From Codonopsis lanceolata (lineage: Eukaryota > Streptophyta > Magnoliopsida > Asterales > Campanulaceae): DNA of 64,000 nt. The position numbers were made by a program, and so were the translations under genes. Shown here piece by piece: positions 18,597 to 32,359 of the stretch. Numbering within the stretch: the first letter of the stretch is position 1; each line of letters starts with the position of its first letter. The stretch covers positions 110,726,168 to 110,790,167 of the forward strand of contig CM028379.1 of the NCBI GenBank assembly GCA_013146195.2, given 5' to 3'. Under the pieces are notes generated by a model. That model was not told the origin of the DNA. It did no database searches and worked only from the letters and a program-made list of their open reading frames with translations.

Positions 18597-19860
18597 TGAT
18601 CGTGCCTTATTTTAATTATTCCTTGCAAATGGACAAGACTATTATAGAATAGCTTGAGAAGCAAGGGTCGAAGCACAGAGACAAGAAGATCACAAATAAC
18701 AAGACTATCGGTAGCAATTATTAAACTAAGGTGGGTTTTATATTGATTTTAATCTAAACTAATTATTATACTAAGTAGTTAATTTAGCTAAATTAGCAGC
18801 AATAACAATAGGGAAGATCTAATGGTGGAGGGAAATCTAGGATTAGGGTTTCACTTATATCTCCTCTATAGCTTATTTAAATAAAGTATAATTCAATTTC
18901 TTGGGTTCGTTCACAAAAGATAAATATAGTTTGTCGAATTACTGTTCAGTCTCTATCTCCAAATAATTCGTCCATTCTATATCCTGGGCACAAGAACATA
19001 TGGATCCTAACTGCCACTTAGGTCATATATGGAACCTGACCCTAACTTATCACTCTCGTGCATCGATAGGTTCAATTTATCATGATGGTGAGCTAATGTA
19101 CGACATATGCATATTGGTCATGCAGTTATCCATACCTCTAGGCCTTTATCATTTGCAATTACATTCATTTGTTCAAAGCAAAGTAATAAAGGGGTTGATA
19201 AACACCATGATCAACAAGAATTGAATGAATAAAAATAGATTAAGTCGTAGATTCGATACAAGTTACCTCCCAACTCCTAGATTAATGGATGTTTAGTTCA
19301 TCCTTGAAGATGAACTGCACACCGCGGAGATGAATGAATACATGGATCGATCTTCAAAACTATAATTACAACAACTAAACTATGTTCTACAATCTAAATC
19401 CTACACTACGACTATTTAAAACTACTTCTTGGATGTCCTTTGGCCTTGGCTACCGTCCTTTATTTATACCATGGAGTTGTAGGGGAATAAGAGGTTCAAT
19501 CTAGCTCGAAGACCTCAAAAAGGCGGTTCTGGACACCTTGCGGTCGCAAGGTCATTACCCCTTGCATCCACAAGGGTCTTGATTTCGGGAGCCTCTTCTC
19601 TGTCTACTTGCAAAGGCAAGGTCAAACTACCTTGCGGCCGCAAGGTGGTCAGTTTCACTTTCTGCCGTTTTTCTTCAATTTACACTTTGGCCCCTTCCTC
19701 GAAATCTTCACTAAAAGCCTCATAATTCATATAATTCTACCTAAAATCCTGAAACTCATAAAACAACTGAAAAACACATATCAGTAGCCAAAAGCCTCGT
19801 GGAATCGCTCAATTTAAGTCATAAAAGTACCTGATATCGACGTATAAAATACATCGATCA
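18597..19860 (-). repeat. 3' LTR of Athila-like element 2
   Basis: Read on the minus strand it starts TGATCGATGTATTTTATACG and ends GGCACGATCA. It shares the middle block around GATGCACGAGAGTGATAAGT with the element 1 LTRs but is clearly more diverged. TATAAATA lies near 19461-19468. The four dyads at 19536-19645 are absent from element 1 LTRs. Confidence 0.75.
19536..19645. repeat. Cluster of four inverted dyads (CCTTGCG-NN-CGCAAGG type)
   Basis: CCTTGCGGTCGCAAGG (19536-19551, 7-bp arms), CCCTTGcatccaCAAGGG (from 19558), CTTGCaaagGCAAG (19607-19620) and the perfect palindrome CCTTGCGGCCGCAAGG (19630-19645) occur within 110 bases. Confidence 0.8.
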
Positions 19861-19875
19861 AATACCCCCAAACTT
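19861..19875 (-). other. Terminal polypurine tract of Athila-like element 2
   Basis: AAGTTTGGGGGTATT on the minus strand abuts the LTR, preceded by GGACGAGCAAAGTTT, matching element 1. Confidence 0.75.
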
Positions 19876-20919
19876 AAACTTTGCTCGTCCACGAGTAAAC
19901 AATACTTATAAATACAAAAATAACGAAAATCTTTTTGTAGGGTGACACTATTAACACTCCTCTAGAAACCCACAAACTCAAGGAGACTCTTACGAGTGAC
20001 TCGACTATGCAGATAAATACAAAAAATAATAAATACAAAAGCAGGTAAACTATACTAAAAACAATAAAAACAAGAATCTTTTTGGTTTCAACCTCAAGTC
20101 ATAATAGCATGGCATATCAAAGTAGTCTTAGTCAGATGCTCACCACATATGTGCAGACTAATCACATAAAACAAACTGACTTATACTCAAATTGCTACCG
20201 GTCTTAATTTCTTCGTGTGTGTGTGATCACCAATCATAAAGAATATCTCAACTAAAACAGTTTTATTGAGTTAAGCAACACATTCATTTAAAAATAAGAG
20301 TTTAAATAAAACCAATGCAACATAGAGTATGAGATCTACCACCCAAACCCGGTCTATTATAGAAAGAGAGATCACCTAGGATTTCAAAAACTTATACATC
20401 CATACCATGCACTTCTATGTATGACATACAATGTTCTCCTATCCCAATTACTTGCAATAGCTAAGATTATGATAATACAGTGAGCTTACGAATAATTTGA
20501 ATGTGAAGTGTAGATCAATTTTACATGCCTTACCATCAAATCAACAAACACAAGCATTGGCAAGAAGATCAATAGGTCTTTATTAGCTTGTAATGTAAGG
20601 CCATGGTGTTGGTGGATATGATGGAAAGGGAATAGAATTCAAAGTGAGAGAGCAAGACTACCCTTTACCTCTAATACTTCCAAGCAAAAGGAAGTTTTTC
20701 CCAATTAGGCTAGGACTTGCAGAGACCACAAGTGGGGGGAGTTCTTTTTCTTTTCTTTTCCTTTTTCCTTTTCCCCCCCAAACTTGTTTTGTACAATATA
20801 TCAAGCTAAAAATATCTCATCAACTTTCTTAGCAAAATTTTTCTAACATATTTTTTCTCTTAAAAGTTATGCTTTCATTTGAATCTTCTTGCACTCTTCT
20901 TCTTTCGTTTCATTTTTCG

Positions 20920-20932
<13 letters not shown>

Positions 20933-20975
<43 letters not shown>
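20933..20975. repeat. (AT)21 microsatellite
   Basis: A pure AT tract inside the element 2 interior, absent from element 1. Confidence 0.95.
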
Positions 20976-20980
<5 letters not shown>

Positions 20981-22194
20981 ATGAATGACGGGAAGAAGAA
21001 GTCTTCATAAAACTTGTTTGACTGAAAAATGGTCCCATAAAATTAATTCCCCACCCACATCTTACTCTCTCAAAGGGTAGGCTAAAAGTGTTTAGGCTTT
21101 TAGGGTTAAGTTAATGTGAGTAATAGAAATGATGTCGAATGAAGGTTTAATGTGTGCTTAGCACACTCCATTCTTTTTAATTAGGCTCAAAAGGGGACAC
21201 TAGGGATATTTTTAGTAAATGTTGGGAAATATTTAGGCTCAAACGATCCAAAGATGGCCTAAATCATATCTTAATGCCAAATGCTCATGCAGTTTTTAAG
21301 AAAGTAAAACACATAAAATATCATATCAATTATGGAAATTATGGAATCGAAGATTTAGCATAACTGGATTTCACATAAGCATTTGCTAAAACAGATGGTA
21401 GGGACAATCGAGACTAACATGCAGACATAGTTCGAAAGTGTGCTTGAAGTATATTAGTAAGAAAAATCCAAGGGATCTAACTTATTATGCAATTAACCCT
21501 AAGTTATAATTCAATGCAACAATCATGTTATGACGGCTATTCATCATATTATTGTCCATATATTGTTGTTAAAATGAAATGTGTGCTATAAACCTTATAA
21601 AAATATTCTAATCAATCCATAATTATGACTAGTGTAGGTACACAGAGATTTTGGAGAAAATCAAGAATGTTGCAGAATCAAGTAAATTCCAGAATGATCT
21701 ATGAAAAAGTTATGTGGTTCATTTCATTAACTCCTCATCGACTAGTACAACCACACAAGAACTCGAGGATGAAAATTTTGAATTAAAATATTTTTTTATT
21801 TTTTCATTTTTTTAAAAAAAAATTTGGAGATGATGATGACACAATTGATGGTGGGTCCCCATAATGGGTACCCGCAAGAACCAAATATTTTAGTATTCTG
21901 GTGATGGAAACATCTCCGAAAATAAGAAAAATTAAAAAGCAAGAAAGATGGGTGAGGAGAAGACACGATAGAGGGAAAAGAAATTTTTCCCCACCCTAAA
22001 AATGTAACCCAACTCCACTCTTCGTTAGGCTAGGACATGCAAGGACTCTGGGCTTAGAATTCCCCCCCCCCCAAACTTAATTTCTATTTTGTCCTCAAAA
22101 TTGAGGAACAACATATGAGAGAATTGATGGAGGAGAAATATCAAAAAGACATAGCAGCCCACCTAACAAAAGAGGAAGAAACTTGGGTTCCGAC

Positions 22195-22422
22195 TCATGG
22201 TGAGTTGGGAGGAAATAACGAAGGAGGACGAAACTCGAGGATTGTGCCAGGTGGCATCCCAAAATATGTGGAGACATTATTCCCCACCTGGTTAATCAAA
22301 CCAGCAAAATAAGTCTGGTCGGCACGCACTTGTGCCAACTGCTGACTCACCATCTTATTTTGGAGCATAAGATCCTCTTGCCTGTTGGAGATCGCCTCCA
22401 ATGGATCCTCCTCCTCGGGCAC
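22195..22422 (-). other. Unrecognised short ORF next to the truncated end of Athila-like element 2
   Basis: The 75-codon minus frame starts MPEEEDPLEAISNRQEDLML, continues with a helical, coiled-coil-like stretch (QNKMVSQQLAQVRADQTYFA) and ends in a Pro-rich tail. No family recognised. It lies just upstream of the purine tract at 22061-22079, where an autonomous Athila would carry its last ORF, so it may be the C-terminal relic of an element protein. Element 1 has no equivalent. Confidence 0.35.
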
Positions 22423-22474
22423 CTCCTCACGAGGGCCTCTCTCTCGCGGCTAGCGAGGGTACTCAAATAGTAGA

Positions 22475-24559
22475 TGTGACGACCCGACCCGAATCCCAAG
22501 ATGAGATCCCAAGGTCGTGCCATCGGGAAACAAGTAACAACAAGCAAATAACAAATAATGGGTAAGGCCATAACGGCAATACGCCAACAACTTCAACACA
22601 TGCGGAAGTGAAACATAATTACATAGTGGCACCCGAGCTAACAAGCTCAAACTAAATACAACCAAAGAGATAATAAATCTCTCGGTCCAAAAATTCGAAG
22701 CGCGTGACGCAAAATTCGGCACGCACAGTAAAACACCCTGTCATGCAATATAAATATATAGCAATTTATAAACCAAGTATTCGGCAACGTTACAGCCGAA
22801 ACCCAACATTAAACTAAGTCTACAACTCTAGTCTAACATACTCAACGGCTAAAAGTATGCCGGAGAACAAACATGATAATTTAACCATCAAGATAACATA
22901 ACTAAAATATAAACATCAATATTCACCAAGCACGACTAACACAAGTCGGCTACCAAAAGAATAAATACTAATAATCATAAGTACAAATATCACAACCACA
23001 AATAGATTTGCTACCCAACATGAAGTTTACATAACTTCACTTTTCCCAACGTCCTTACCAAAAGAAAATGATGCTAAACTACTAGGTAGCAACCTTGCCA
23101 AAAACTTCACCAGCACAACTCGACAATCACTTCGATCCGCTAGCATGACTCGGATCTAGGGAAAACAATCAACAAATAGGAGTAAGTCCTAATGACTTAG
23201 TAAGTTACTAAACATACTTCATGTCATGGCATCATGCTCAATAATAATAAATCATGCTATCATCATAGTACAACATTTCATTAAAAATCATGTCAAGACA
23301 TTTATGCTTACTGATAATAATTTATGTTATTGGCATAATATAGCATTCCAACAATATTCATGTCAAGGCATTTATGCTTAACAACCTTAAATATCATGTT
23401 ATCCATAAAGAATAACAATTTACTAAACCATCTCAACCATCATATCATATCATATTCACATAGCACATTATCCACATATAAGTACTTGTGAGTCAATTCA
23501 TATAAAAGAGATATGATACCGTTACCATTTCTTTCCGTCGTGTCGCTCCTGCAAAAACACGTGCAAACCTTATGTGTTCTCGATATCCCTTTCGTGGATA
23601 TCGACGTCCCCAAGACAATCCCCGCTCGAGTTCCATAGTTATCAAAGTATGTGTATTACTACAACTAAGATAAACTACTTCCCCATCGTGGCCATCGATG
23701 GAGGGGTGTGTGCAACCTGGCACGACGATCCATCGCGATCACGAATCCCACAATTTGTGAAAACGATGCATCGTCCTGCCAAAGACTCAACAAAATGACT
23801 CCAGCTGGACTCAAACCCAAGCACAAGTAATATATACTCATATGCTCAAATAAGTAGGTGCATACTCTACCATCAACTAGTCATGCATTTCATTAGCAAC
23901 TAGCATAAAATCACATTAGAGAATAATATCAACTCTAACATCAAGTGTCCTTCATACACTTCAAAAATGCTTGGAGGCTTAACCTCCATCAATTCTACCC
24001 CAAATTCCGTAGGACATAAGATTATAGTTCCTAAAAATCATACTAACCCAAAGGTTGACTCCGTTGAGTCCAATCTACACTTTCCGAAAATTAAGGCATA
24101 GAAGCCATTGGCCCCAATACCCTCTTATGTTCATAACTATCATCAATGACAATTTTTCCAAGGCCATTAAACCCATAAAAACCAACAAAACACTTAAATA
24201 GGCAACATAGGGTAAAAATCACATTTTATGCATAAACCCATTTAATTCACTTCACCAATCATGCTCTCAATACTTGAATAAATCACATAGAATTGATTAA
24301 TATACTACACTACACATGAATATCATACTAATCATGGTCTCAAGCAAGTTCATCCAACCAAAATCAACAATTAGGCATTTAGGGTTCATGGCATGTCTAA
24401 AAGCCCTAGAATGCACCCATTGACTTCACATAACACAAAGATTGTTTTCCCTAGGGTCAATGGGGAAAAAACAAAGAGAAAGAGATTGTCTTCAACCTCC
24501 TCTTCAATTCTATGGCTTGGTTTGGGCAATAGAGCTCTCAATCTTTGGAATCCATGGAT
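22475..24559 (-). repeat. Tekay-like LTR D, 3' part
   Basis: On the plus strand it begins TGTGACGACCCGACCCG, the inverse of the usual Tekay LTR end. It carries family landmarks: GCAACATT near 22710, ATGCCATGACA-like blocks, and the GGTCAATGGGG/CTTCTATGGCTTGG block near 24460-24530. It is cut at 24559 by the end of LTR E. No coding sequence is attached. Confidence 0.7.
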
Positions 24560-27500
24560 TGTGGCGACCCGACCCGGATCCAAATACGAGCCCCGAGGTC
24601 GTGTCGTCAAAAACACACAAGATAACAAATAACGGGTAAGGCCATAACGGCGATACGCCAATAACTTTAACACATGCGGAAGTGAATAACATAATTGAAT
24701 GGTGGCGCCCGAGCTAACAAGCTCAAACTAACACAACCAAAGAGATAATGAATCTCTCGGTCCAAAAATTCGATGCACGTGACGCAACATTGGGCACGTA
24801 AAACAAAACCACCTGTCATGCAATATCATTGAATAGCAATTTATATACCAAGTCATCGGCGACGTTACAGCCGGAACCCAACATTAAACTAAGTCTACAA
24901 CTCTAGTCTAGCATGCTTAACGGCTAAAAACATGCCAGAGTAAAACATAACCAACGATATAAATAACTTGATATAGATAGAAACAATATTATTATATTAA
25001 CATGGCACGACTAACATCCGTCGGCTGACAAAAGATTAAATAACATAAACAAGTACCAATTAAATAATCACAAGGCTTATTACTCATAGTGAAGTTTATA
25101 TAACTTCACTTCCCAATCGACCTTTCCAAAACAAGGACTACAAATATATAAACTAATAGCAACCTTCTCACAGAACCACACGTTCTATCGTAGACTCGAC
25201 GGATTCCTTCAAATCACTATCTCAGCTCGAATCTAAGGAAAACAAGGTAACAAAGTAATTCATAAAGACTTAGTAAGCTACTAAAGATGTAATGTCATGG
25301 CATGCCATTATGCTCAAATAAAACATATACATCCCATATCATGCTCATGATATAACATTTCATGGAATAACCCACCACACAAACCGAAATCTAACCATAG
25401 TCTCATATAACATCATTTGCATAATTCATCATAAGTAATTCATCTCAATTCCAATATATTTAACATGTTATCTTCATATTGCACTGTTCATCAAAACATC
25501 ATCCACATAACTCAATTATTCCATGGACCTCACACTTCATCCTTCAACATAATTCATATAAGAACTTATATATGAAAGACATCGGTTTCCATTCTAATCA
25601 TGATTAGCATGTTATATCTCTAGTATAACACTATATCAAAAGTCATCATTTCATTAGCATGTTACATTTCTTATCATAACATTTCATCAAGTAATCATCA
25701 TCTCATCTATATCATATCATAACCACGTAGCACAACAATTCATAGAAGTGCTCGTAAAATAAACCACATAAGAGAGAAGATGCTTTTCATTTCCGTTTCC
25801 AGCGTGCAACTCCTGTGGAAACAAACGTGTCCTTGATAACCCCATTCGTGGTATCGACGTCCCTGAAATGATCCCCGCTCGGGTTCCATAGTGATCAGAG
25901 TCATGTTTACTTACTACAACTAAGATCAACTACTTCCCCACCGTGGCCATCGATGGAGGGGTGTGTGCAACCCGACACGGCGATCCATTGCAACCACGAA
26001 TCCCACAGTTCGTGAAGAAAATGCATCCTCCTGCCAAAGACACAAACCAAAAGACGCCAGCTGGACTCAAACGGAAGCACATGTAATCCATACTCAAATG
26101 CTCACCAAGGAAAAGTACAACATCACGCACTAATCCAATCAAGTAGATATTTATTTTTAAACCACATAGTTATGCATTTCTTATGCTAACTAACACATAA
26201 ACACATTAGAGAAATATTATCGAGTCTCTAATACCCAAGTGTTCTTCATACACTTATAAACGTTCGGAGGCTTAACCTCCATCAAAACTACCCCAAATTC
26301 CGTAGGATCTCAATATGTGATTCACTATATCATATTAGTCAAATAATCAACTCCGTTGAGTCATTTCTACTCTTTTCAAATTTGAAGACATAGAAGCTAT
26401 TTGCATCATAGCCCTCATATTATTCATTAGCTATTATTCATGGCTATCTTCTTAGGGTTAACAACATTATGTAATCCAACAATTCATGCCTTCCCAACAA
26501 CAACCCCAAAACATCATTCATAAGTCAACACTTAATATGTAAAGTCAACCATCACATTTCAAGCATGTAACTCAAGTTAGCATTTAATCAAGCATGCTTT
26601 CATTCAAAATAACCATTTATCCAAACAAGATGTAAATTCATCTAGCATACTCATAATCAAGATATAAATTCATCTAACATGCTCTTAAACTTAAATTCAT
26701 GAATTATTGTTGACCAACATACTCTCATATGCATAAAAGTCAACTCAACCCAATAAAGTCAACGTTATATTTTATTCATGTAATCTATAAAGATAATTCA
26801 TTATACATGTTCATAACCAAAAATTTATGAATTAGATGGCATCACTCTCTTATATGCATGATCGTCTACTCTATTCATAAAAGTCAAACGAAACATTCAA
26901 ACATGTAATCTATTGTGAAAATTCTCCTATCATGCTCACAACCAAAATTAAAGGTTCAATAAGTATGCTTCCAACTCCCAAATATATATCCATTTATAAT
27001 TCTAACAATTCATAATATCCGATAAACTCCAAAAATCATGTACATCATCAATAACCCATTTACTTCATCAACTTATAATCAAACCCTAGGTTTAGGAAAT
27101 CATATAACCATCATGTCAAAGTCCAAGCTTACACAATGAACCTTCCTAACATACTTCACAAATCATAGAAATCAAAATACACATGATTCTTAACAAGTTC
27201 ACTCTTAACTTGAAATAAAATCGCACAAAGCATGCATGTGTACTAATTGACCTCAAATAGCACCCTTGTTTTCCTTAGGGTCAATGAGCACAAAAATCAT
27301 ATAGGAGGAGTATAGTAGCTTACCTACAATCACCACTACAAGTAAACCAAAATCGAACATGCAAAGGGGTGGAATGGGTTCTCCTCATCTTCCTCTTCAC
27401 TTCTATGGCTTGGATTTGGAAATGGAGTCTTCAAGCTTTGTCTACCATTGACGAACACTCAAGAACCTCCCAAGAACACTAAGAAAACTCTCCTTTCAGC

Positions 27501-28012
27501 TCTCAAAATGTTGTCCACGTTTTTGGAGAGAGATGACAGAAAATGGAAGGCTTAGTGGGTGTATTGGCTTCCCCAAGGCTTGAAAATGTGAGTGGGAATA
27601 GTGGCCAATGCATGTTGATGCATGTTGATGTCTCTCCTTGCCAAGTGTCTATTAATCCCTTCAAAACTCCTAAACTTGTTTAGTACTCATAGGTTGATAG
27701 TTAGGACCAATTGGGAGAGGTTTAGGTTGGGTTTGGGTGGAGTTAGGTTAGGCAATTGGCTGAACAATTCATAAATCCCGTAACAGGGAATGCTGGACCA
27801 TGCGGTCGCTTGGGTAGAAAGTGATGTGAGTGCATCACTCTGGCATTCATCTTCCCGGCTTTTGTTGCTTCCTTGCTCGGCCTCAGACTCTCCCGCATGC
27901 AACCGTAAGCCTTAAAGCTTCGAAACGGCCTATAATTCAACCCTTAATGTCCTCATACTCTTAGCTAAACAAAACAAGTCTCAAAACACCCTCAAAGTAG
28001 GTCCAGAACTGT
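24560..28012 (-). repeat. Tekay-like LTR E, 5'-truncated
   Basis: It begins on the plus strand with TGTGGCGACCCGACCCGG and parallels LTR D for the first 2 kb (CATGCGGAAGTG-like, ATCTCTCGGTCCAAAAATTC). It contains a dyad pair near 27798-27835. It stops at 28012, where plus-strand LTR F begins with its own TG, so the first ~0.6 kb of E (minus sense) is missing. Confidence 0.7.
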
Positions 28013-28939
28013 AATACCCTGATTCCCGGTTAACTTGAACTGTGTGCGATGCTAGTATTTCTTCCCTTGTTGATTTCTCGATTGGTGTGTGATAGAGTCT
28101 AGATCACATTAAGATCAAAATAATTTTAAGATATGCCATATGGTTGTTGACTTGCAAAAGTCACAAGTCGTAACCTAACGATAGTCGAAATGCGACGCGA
28201 TTGAGAGTTTACTCGGGTTTTGTGTTCTTGACCTCGATTTGGTCCTAGATCTTTACATGATGGTTTATTAACATGTTTAGATGTGTTATACTTCTATTTG
28301 GATGTATTGCTTAAGTCTCATAAAGTTTTGACGCTCCGAGGATAGCAATTCTCCTTATCGCGTAGTTTGAGATTGAGTCGAGTGATCGTCTCGTCTTTCG
28401 AGAGATCATTTCTCCTATCTATTGTTAATCATTGGAGGGGAATTTAGGACTATTTAATATCCTTTTGAAGTGTTTATAATCATGGGTTGTTGCCCGCCGG
28501 TTTGCGGTTTCATTCGACTTAGCGAGTTGTTGCGCCTTTCGCCGGTTTCGCACCGGGTTGCTTCAGGCGTTGTTTATGGGAGTTTAAACCTACTTTAAAA
28601 GTTATTTGAGACTTGTGTGGTTTTCCAAATGTTTGAGGACCTTAAGGGTTGAATTCTAGACCATTTTGGCTTGGGAGGACTTGAGGATGCATGCGGGAGA
28701 GACCTAGGCCGAGCAAGGGAGCAAGATAGTTGAAGACCACACTTTTCAGGGGTAATGTGCTTGCATGCTAGCCCACCATGTGACCGCATGGTTGTTGTTT
28801 CCTGTTTTGGGCATATTCACTTGTTTTACCAATTTGTCTATCTTAACCCTACCCAAACCCATCCTAAACCACTTCTAACTTGTCCTAACTATCAACCAAT
28901 GAGTCCTTAACATCTTTTGGGAGTTTTGAGTGCATGGAA
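28013..28939 (+). repeat. Tekay-like LTR F, 5' part, plus strand
   Basis: It starts TGTAATACCCTGATTCCCGG and is homologous, in opposite orientation, to LTR E: AAGGGTTGAATT, GCATGCGGGAGAG and GGCCGAGCAAGG occur in both. It is cut at 28939 by the end of LTR A. A dyad, CCATGTGACCGCATGG, is at 28776-28791. Confidence 0.65.
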
Positions 28940-31900
28940 TGTGACGACCCGACCCGGACCCCGAGATGGAATCACAAGTCAAGTCGTCCAAATAGGACAA
29001 CAATACAATCAAAGACTCAGTTTTGGAAAACGACGTGACGCAACATTTCGATGAAGCGCGACTCGGCACCAAAAGGCCGGAATATTTTAAAACTTTTACA
29101 CCGATATAACAATTAATACAATTATACCAAATCATCGGCGACTTTACTACCGAACCCAACACTACACGCTTCATGCAAATATACCTCGACGGCTATAACA
29201 TGCCTGAGAACAACATACTTAAATAAGAGCTAAAGTAATGCCCAACGGAAGATTTAAAACAGTGAACAAACTACATCTATACAAGGCTCACAAGCCCCAC
29301 TCAAAATAGAATACAAGTATAGACATAAATACAACAAAACCAAATTCCCAAAGCAAAGTCTAAATGACTTGCTAATCCCAACGTCCTTACAAAAGAGAAC
29401 AAAATAAGGACATCTAATAACCACAACCTCGTCGCGTGAGATCACGGACAAGCACGAACCCTGCTACGCCTCAACGAGCGGTACCTGAACGGCTCGGATC
29501 TAAAGCAAGAAAGGGAGGGGGGTAAGTCATAAAGACTTTGTGAGTTAACAATTATGCATGTCATGGCATCATGCAAAGATACATATCAAGATATCATTTT
29601 TAATATCAAGTCAATCAAAGCGTTCATTTAATAAACACTTAAAACACATATCCATGGTAGCACATTGTTTCACATAAGTGCTATAAAGGTAAACCACATA
29701 TACGGAGGATATGATATGAAACCGATGCCGCCACGTAGCTCCCTGCAATACAAGCGTTAACATTCGTGCCAATGATACCCGTGATTAGTGTATCAAAGTT
29801 TCGAAGTTCTCTACTCGAGTACCGAGTTCTCTCGGTACCAAGCTCTCTCCTTGGTACTTAGACCTTCCAATGTGCTCTCTTGGTTACAGCAAAGGTGCTA
29901 CTTCCCACCGTGGCCAACGGTGGAGGCGTGTGTGATAAAACCCGGTATAACAACCCATCACTATCACGAGCCCCATAACTCGTGACGGCGATGCATTGTC
30001 ACACCAATGACTCAATCAAATATGCCACTGACTCATGCAATGCCAAGTAGATGTTTATCTCGGTCATGAAATCTCAAATAAGGAATAAGTTCGACAAGAG
30101 CGAACTTATTCAACAAGTAGTTGTTTACTCATTTAAGGAATCAAATAAGAATTCGACATGTCAAATAGGTACACTATTCTACAACATGCTCTCAATCATG
30201 CATTTACTTCACACGATCACACAAACCACATAAGAACTCGATCGAGTCTTATAAGCACACATTTCAATTATGCCCTTCAATCCATCCCAAAGTCACGTAA
30301 GCTAATTCATTAGTCTAACGCACTAAATTCATCATGTTAAATAGATATATCATTCTCTAACATGCTCTCGATCATGCATTTACTTCACACGATCACATAA
30401 ACCGCATAAGAACTCAATCGAGTCTTAAAAGCACATAAACCTCAAGGCATAAGCATCAATCCATCTCAAAGTATCGAAAGCTAATTCATTAGTCTAACGA
30501 ACTACATTAGTCGTAGGGATTGATTGTGGAGTCGGTATTGTTCATAACTCCCTAATTTCAACTCCAGGTGAGTTTTACTAAAATTCAACCAAGAAGAGCA
30601 TCGACACTATATGTATCACATTGCCCTCTCCTAAGTTCTCCGATCATTTAGAACTTGATAACTAAGCCGCTCATGTCCTCGAACTAGCCTTAAACACAAT
30701 CTCGAAGTTTCAAACCCTAGTTTCGGTGATTTTGTTAAACCTTGAATTGAACCGAATTCTTTCACAAGAGTTATTCCCAAGCTTAATACAAACAACATTC
30801 ATGCTTTAATAAATGTCAAAATCATAACTTCATAGAGATTTCATAAAATCATACTCACATTTTATATGTTGAATTGAAGGTTGTGTCTTCACAAAAGATG
30901 TTCACAATCAACATTAAAACAACTATAATGAAGGGGTCATGCTATTTTGTTTAACATGAAAATCTCAGGGAATTGTCACTCACCTTAGTCCTATGATTAA
31001 TGGAGGAAAGGTTGATTAGAGCAAGGATTCTTGTAGAGATGATCAAGAGCTTCGATTTGGCGGTCTCGGTTCGACAATCGGACCACCGGATCTCCGGGAA
31101 ATGGTCCTTCAACCTAGGGTCTCCTCCATGGACGAAATTTGAAGCTCAACCTCTGATTCTCTGGTTTTAGATCAACAACAATGGCTGAAGGTCTGTATTT
31201 TAAGTTTATATACTTCCCCTCAAACTCCCCAATCCAAGTGAAGGGCTTTAAGAGGCTTCTCATTGGCTATGGCATGTGAGCCATTGATAAGAGATGATCT
31301 AAGGGTTCACAAGGGCCTTAGACAAGTCAACAAAGGTGGCTTAGACTCACCAAGGTCGGCCAAGGGCAAGGGCACTTGGGTCAACAACCAAAATCAACCA
31401 GAAAATGACACAAACCTGAATCTGGCACAATGCGGTCGCATCATTTTGGATCCATGCGAGCGCTTCCACTATTCATGGCCAATTTCCAGATTGTTGTTAC
31501 TGGACAGTCGATCTTGTAAAATCTACCATAAATCGATCACAACTCCAAATGAGGTGATTTTTGATTTTTCTGAAAGTAGACTCATTAAACTATATTTTAT
31601 AATTTTAAATTACTCAATTTGGACTTATATTCATCAAAATAAAGTTACAACAAAATCAAGTACCGAAGCTGATTTCCTGAAAATAGAATTCTGGCACAGC
31701 CATAAGTCAAGACCTAAATGAGGTACTTAGACACCTTGTAAAACTACCAAAATTTACAGGGAGTATCCTAACATATGTAGGTAAAACATAATAAATTTTT
31801 AGAAAATTCTCTTTAGTAGATTGGTACCAGAATTTTCCAGGTTCGCCTAAAACCGGACTGAATCTGTGAAGTAATAAGTTGGTCATCTTATTTCCAAATG

Positions 31901-32331
31901 CAACCAATCTATGAACATGTATAAGGCTAGTTTAAACATGGTTATGGCTTGTATTCAAGGCCTAGAACTCAACCGAACTTCTCTCGAGACGAAATGAAGG
32001 CAATACAAGCAATGATGTAAAACCACAAAACATAAACGAAGCAACGAAGCTTCTAAACTCCCAACCAAGCATGAAACAACTAAGATGAACATTGTAAATC
32101 TTGTATGCAAGGTATTAAGACTCTCATGAAACTTATTAAGGTGCTAACACGTTAATCGAACACCGAAACAACAACAACAAGGAATGCAGCATGGAAGACC
32201 ATTATTCTATTATGATCTCAACCAACTCAATGCCAACACGATATGAATGAAATGAAATCTCAAATATGTCAAGGCATATTAAAAACATGTCATAATGATG
32301 ACAAACATGAAATGGGGTTTGGGTTCTCACA
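28940..32331 (-). repeat. Tekay element A, 3' LTR (3.4 kb)
   Basis: Minus strand: it starts TGTGAGAACCCAAACCCC right after the purine tract and ends GGGTCGGGTCGTCACA at 28940. LTR B (45229-48372) begins with the same TGTGAGAACCCAAACCC and is recognisably homologous, for example CATAAGTCAAGACCTAAATG near 31703 against 47740, at very roughly 85% by eye. A TATATAAA box (minus) lies at 31205-31212. The dyad ATGCGGTCGCAT is at 31430. Confidence 0.8.
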
Positions 32332-32350
32332 TCCTCCCCACTAAAAAGGA
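32332..32350 (-). other. Polypurine tract of Tekay element A
   Basis: On the minus strand TCCTTTTTAGTGGGGAGGA leads directly into the TG of the 3' LTR. AGTGGGGAGGA is the form commonly seen in Del/Tekay chromoviruses. Confidence 0.8.
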
Positions 32351-32359
32351 ATTTAGTCC

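Larger units (their letters stand above)
18597..22474 (-). mobile_element. Athila-like element 2, 3' half
   Basis: Minus strand: a 3' LTR (18597-19860) preceded by the purine tract (19861-19875) and about 2.6 kb of interior carrying the other two purine tracts, as in element 1. The 5' side is lost where a Tekay LTR ends at 22475. The block matching 4660-4730 of element 1 lies much closer to the LTR here, so the two copies differ by a large rearrangement. It inserted into the Tat-3 RT. Confidence 0.75.

Noticed and set aside
31263..31721. 152-codon plus frame inside Tekay LTR A
   Set aside because: Lies antisense within an LTR; LTR B lacks the same open frame.
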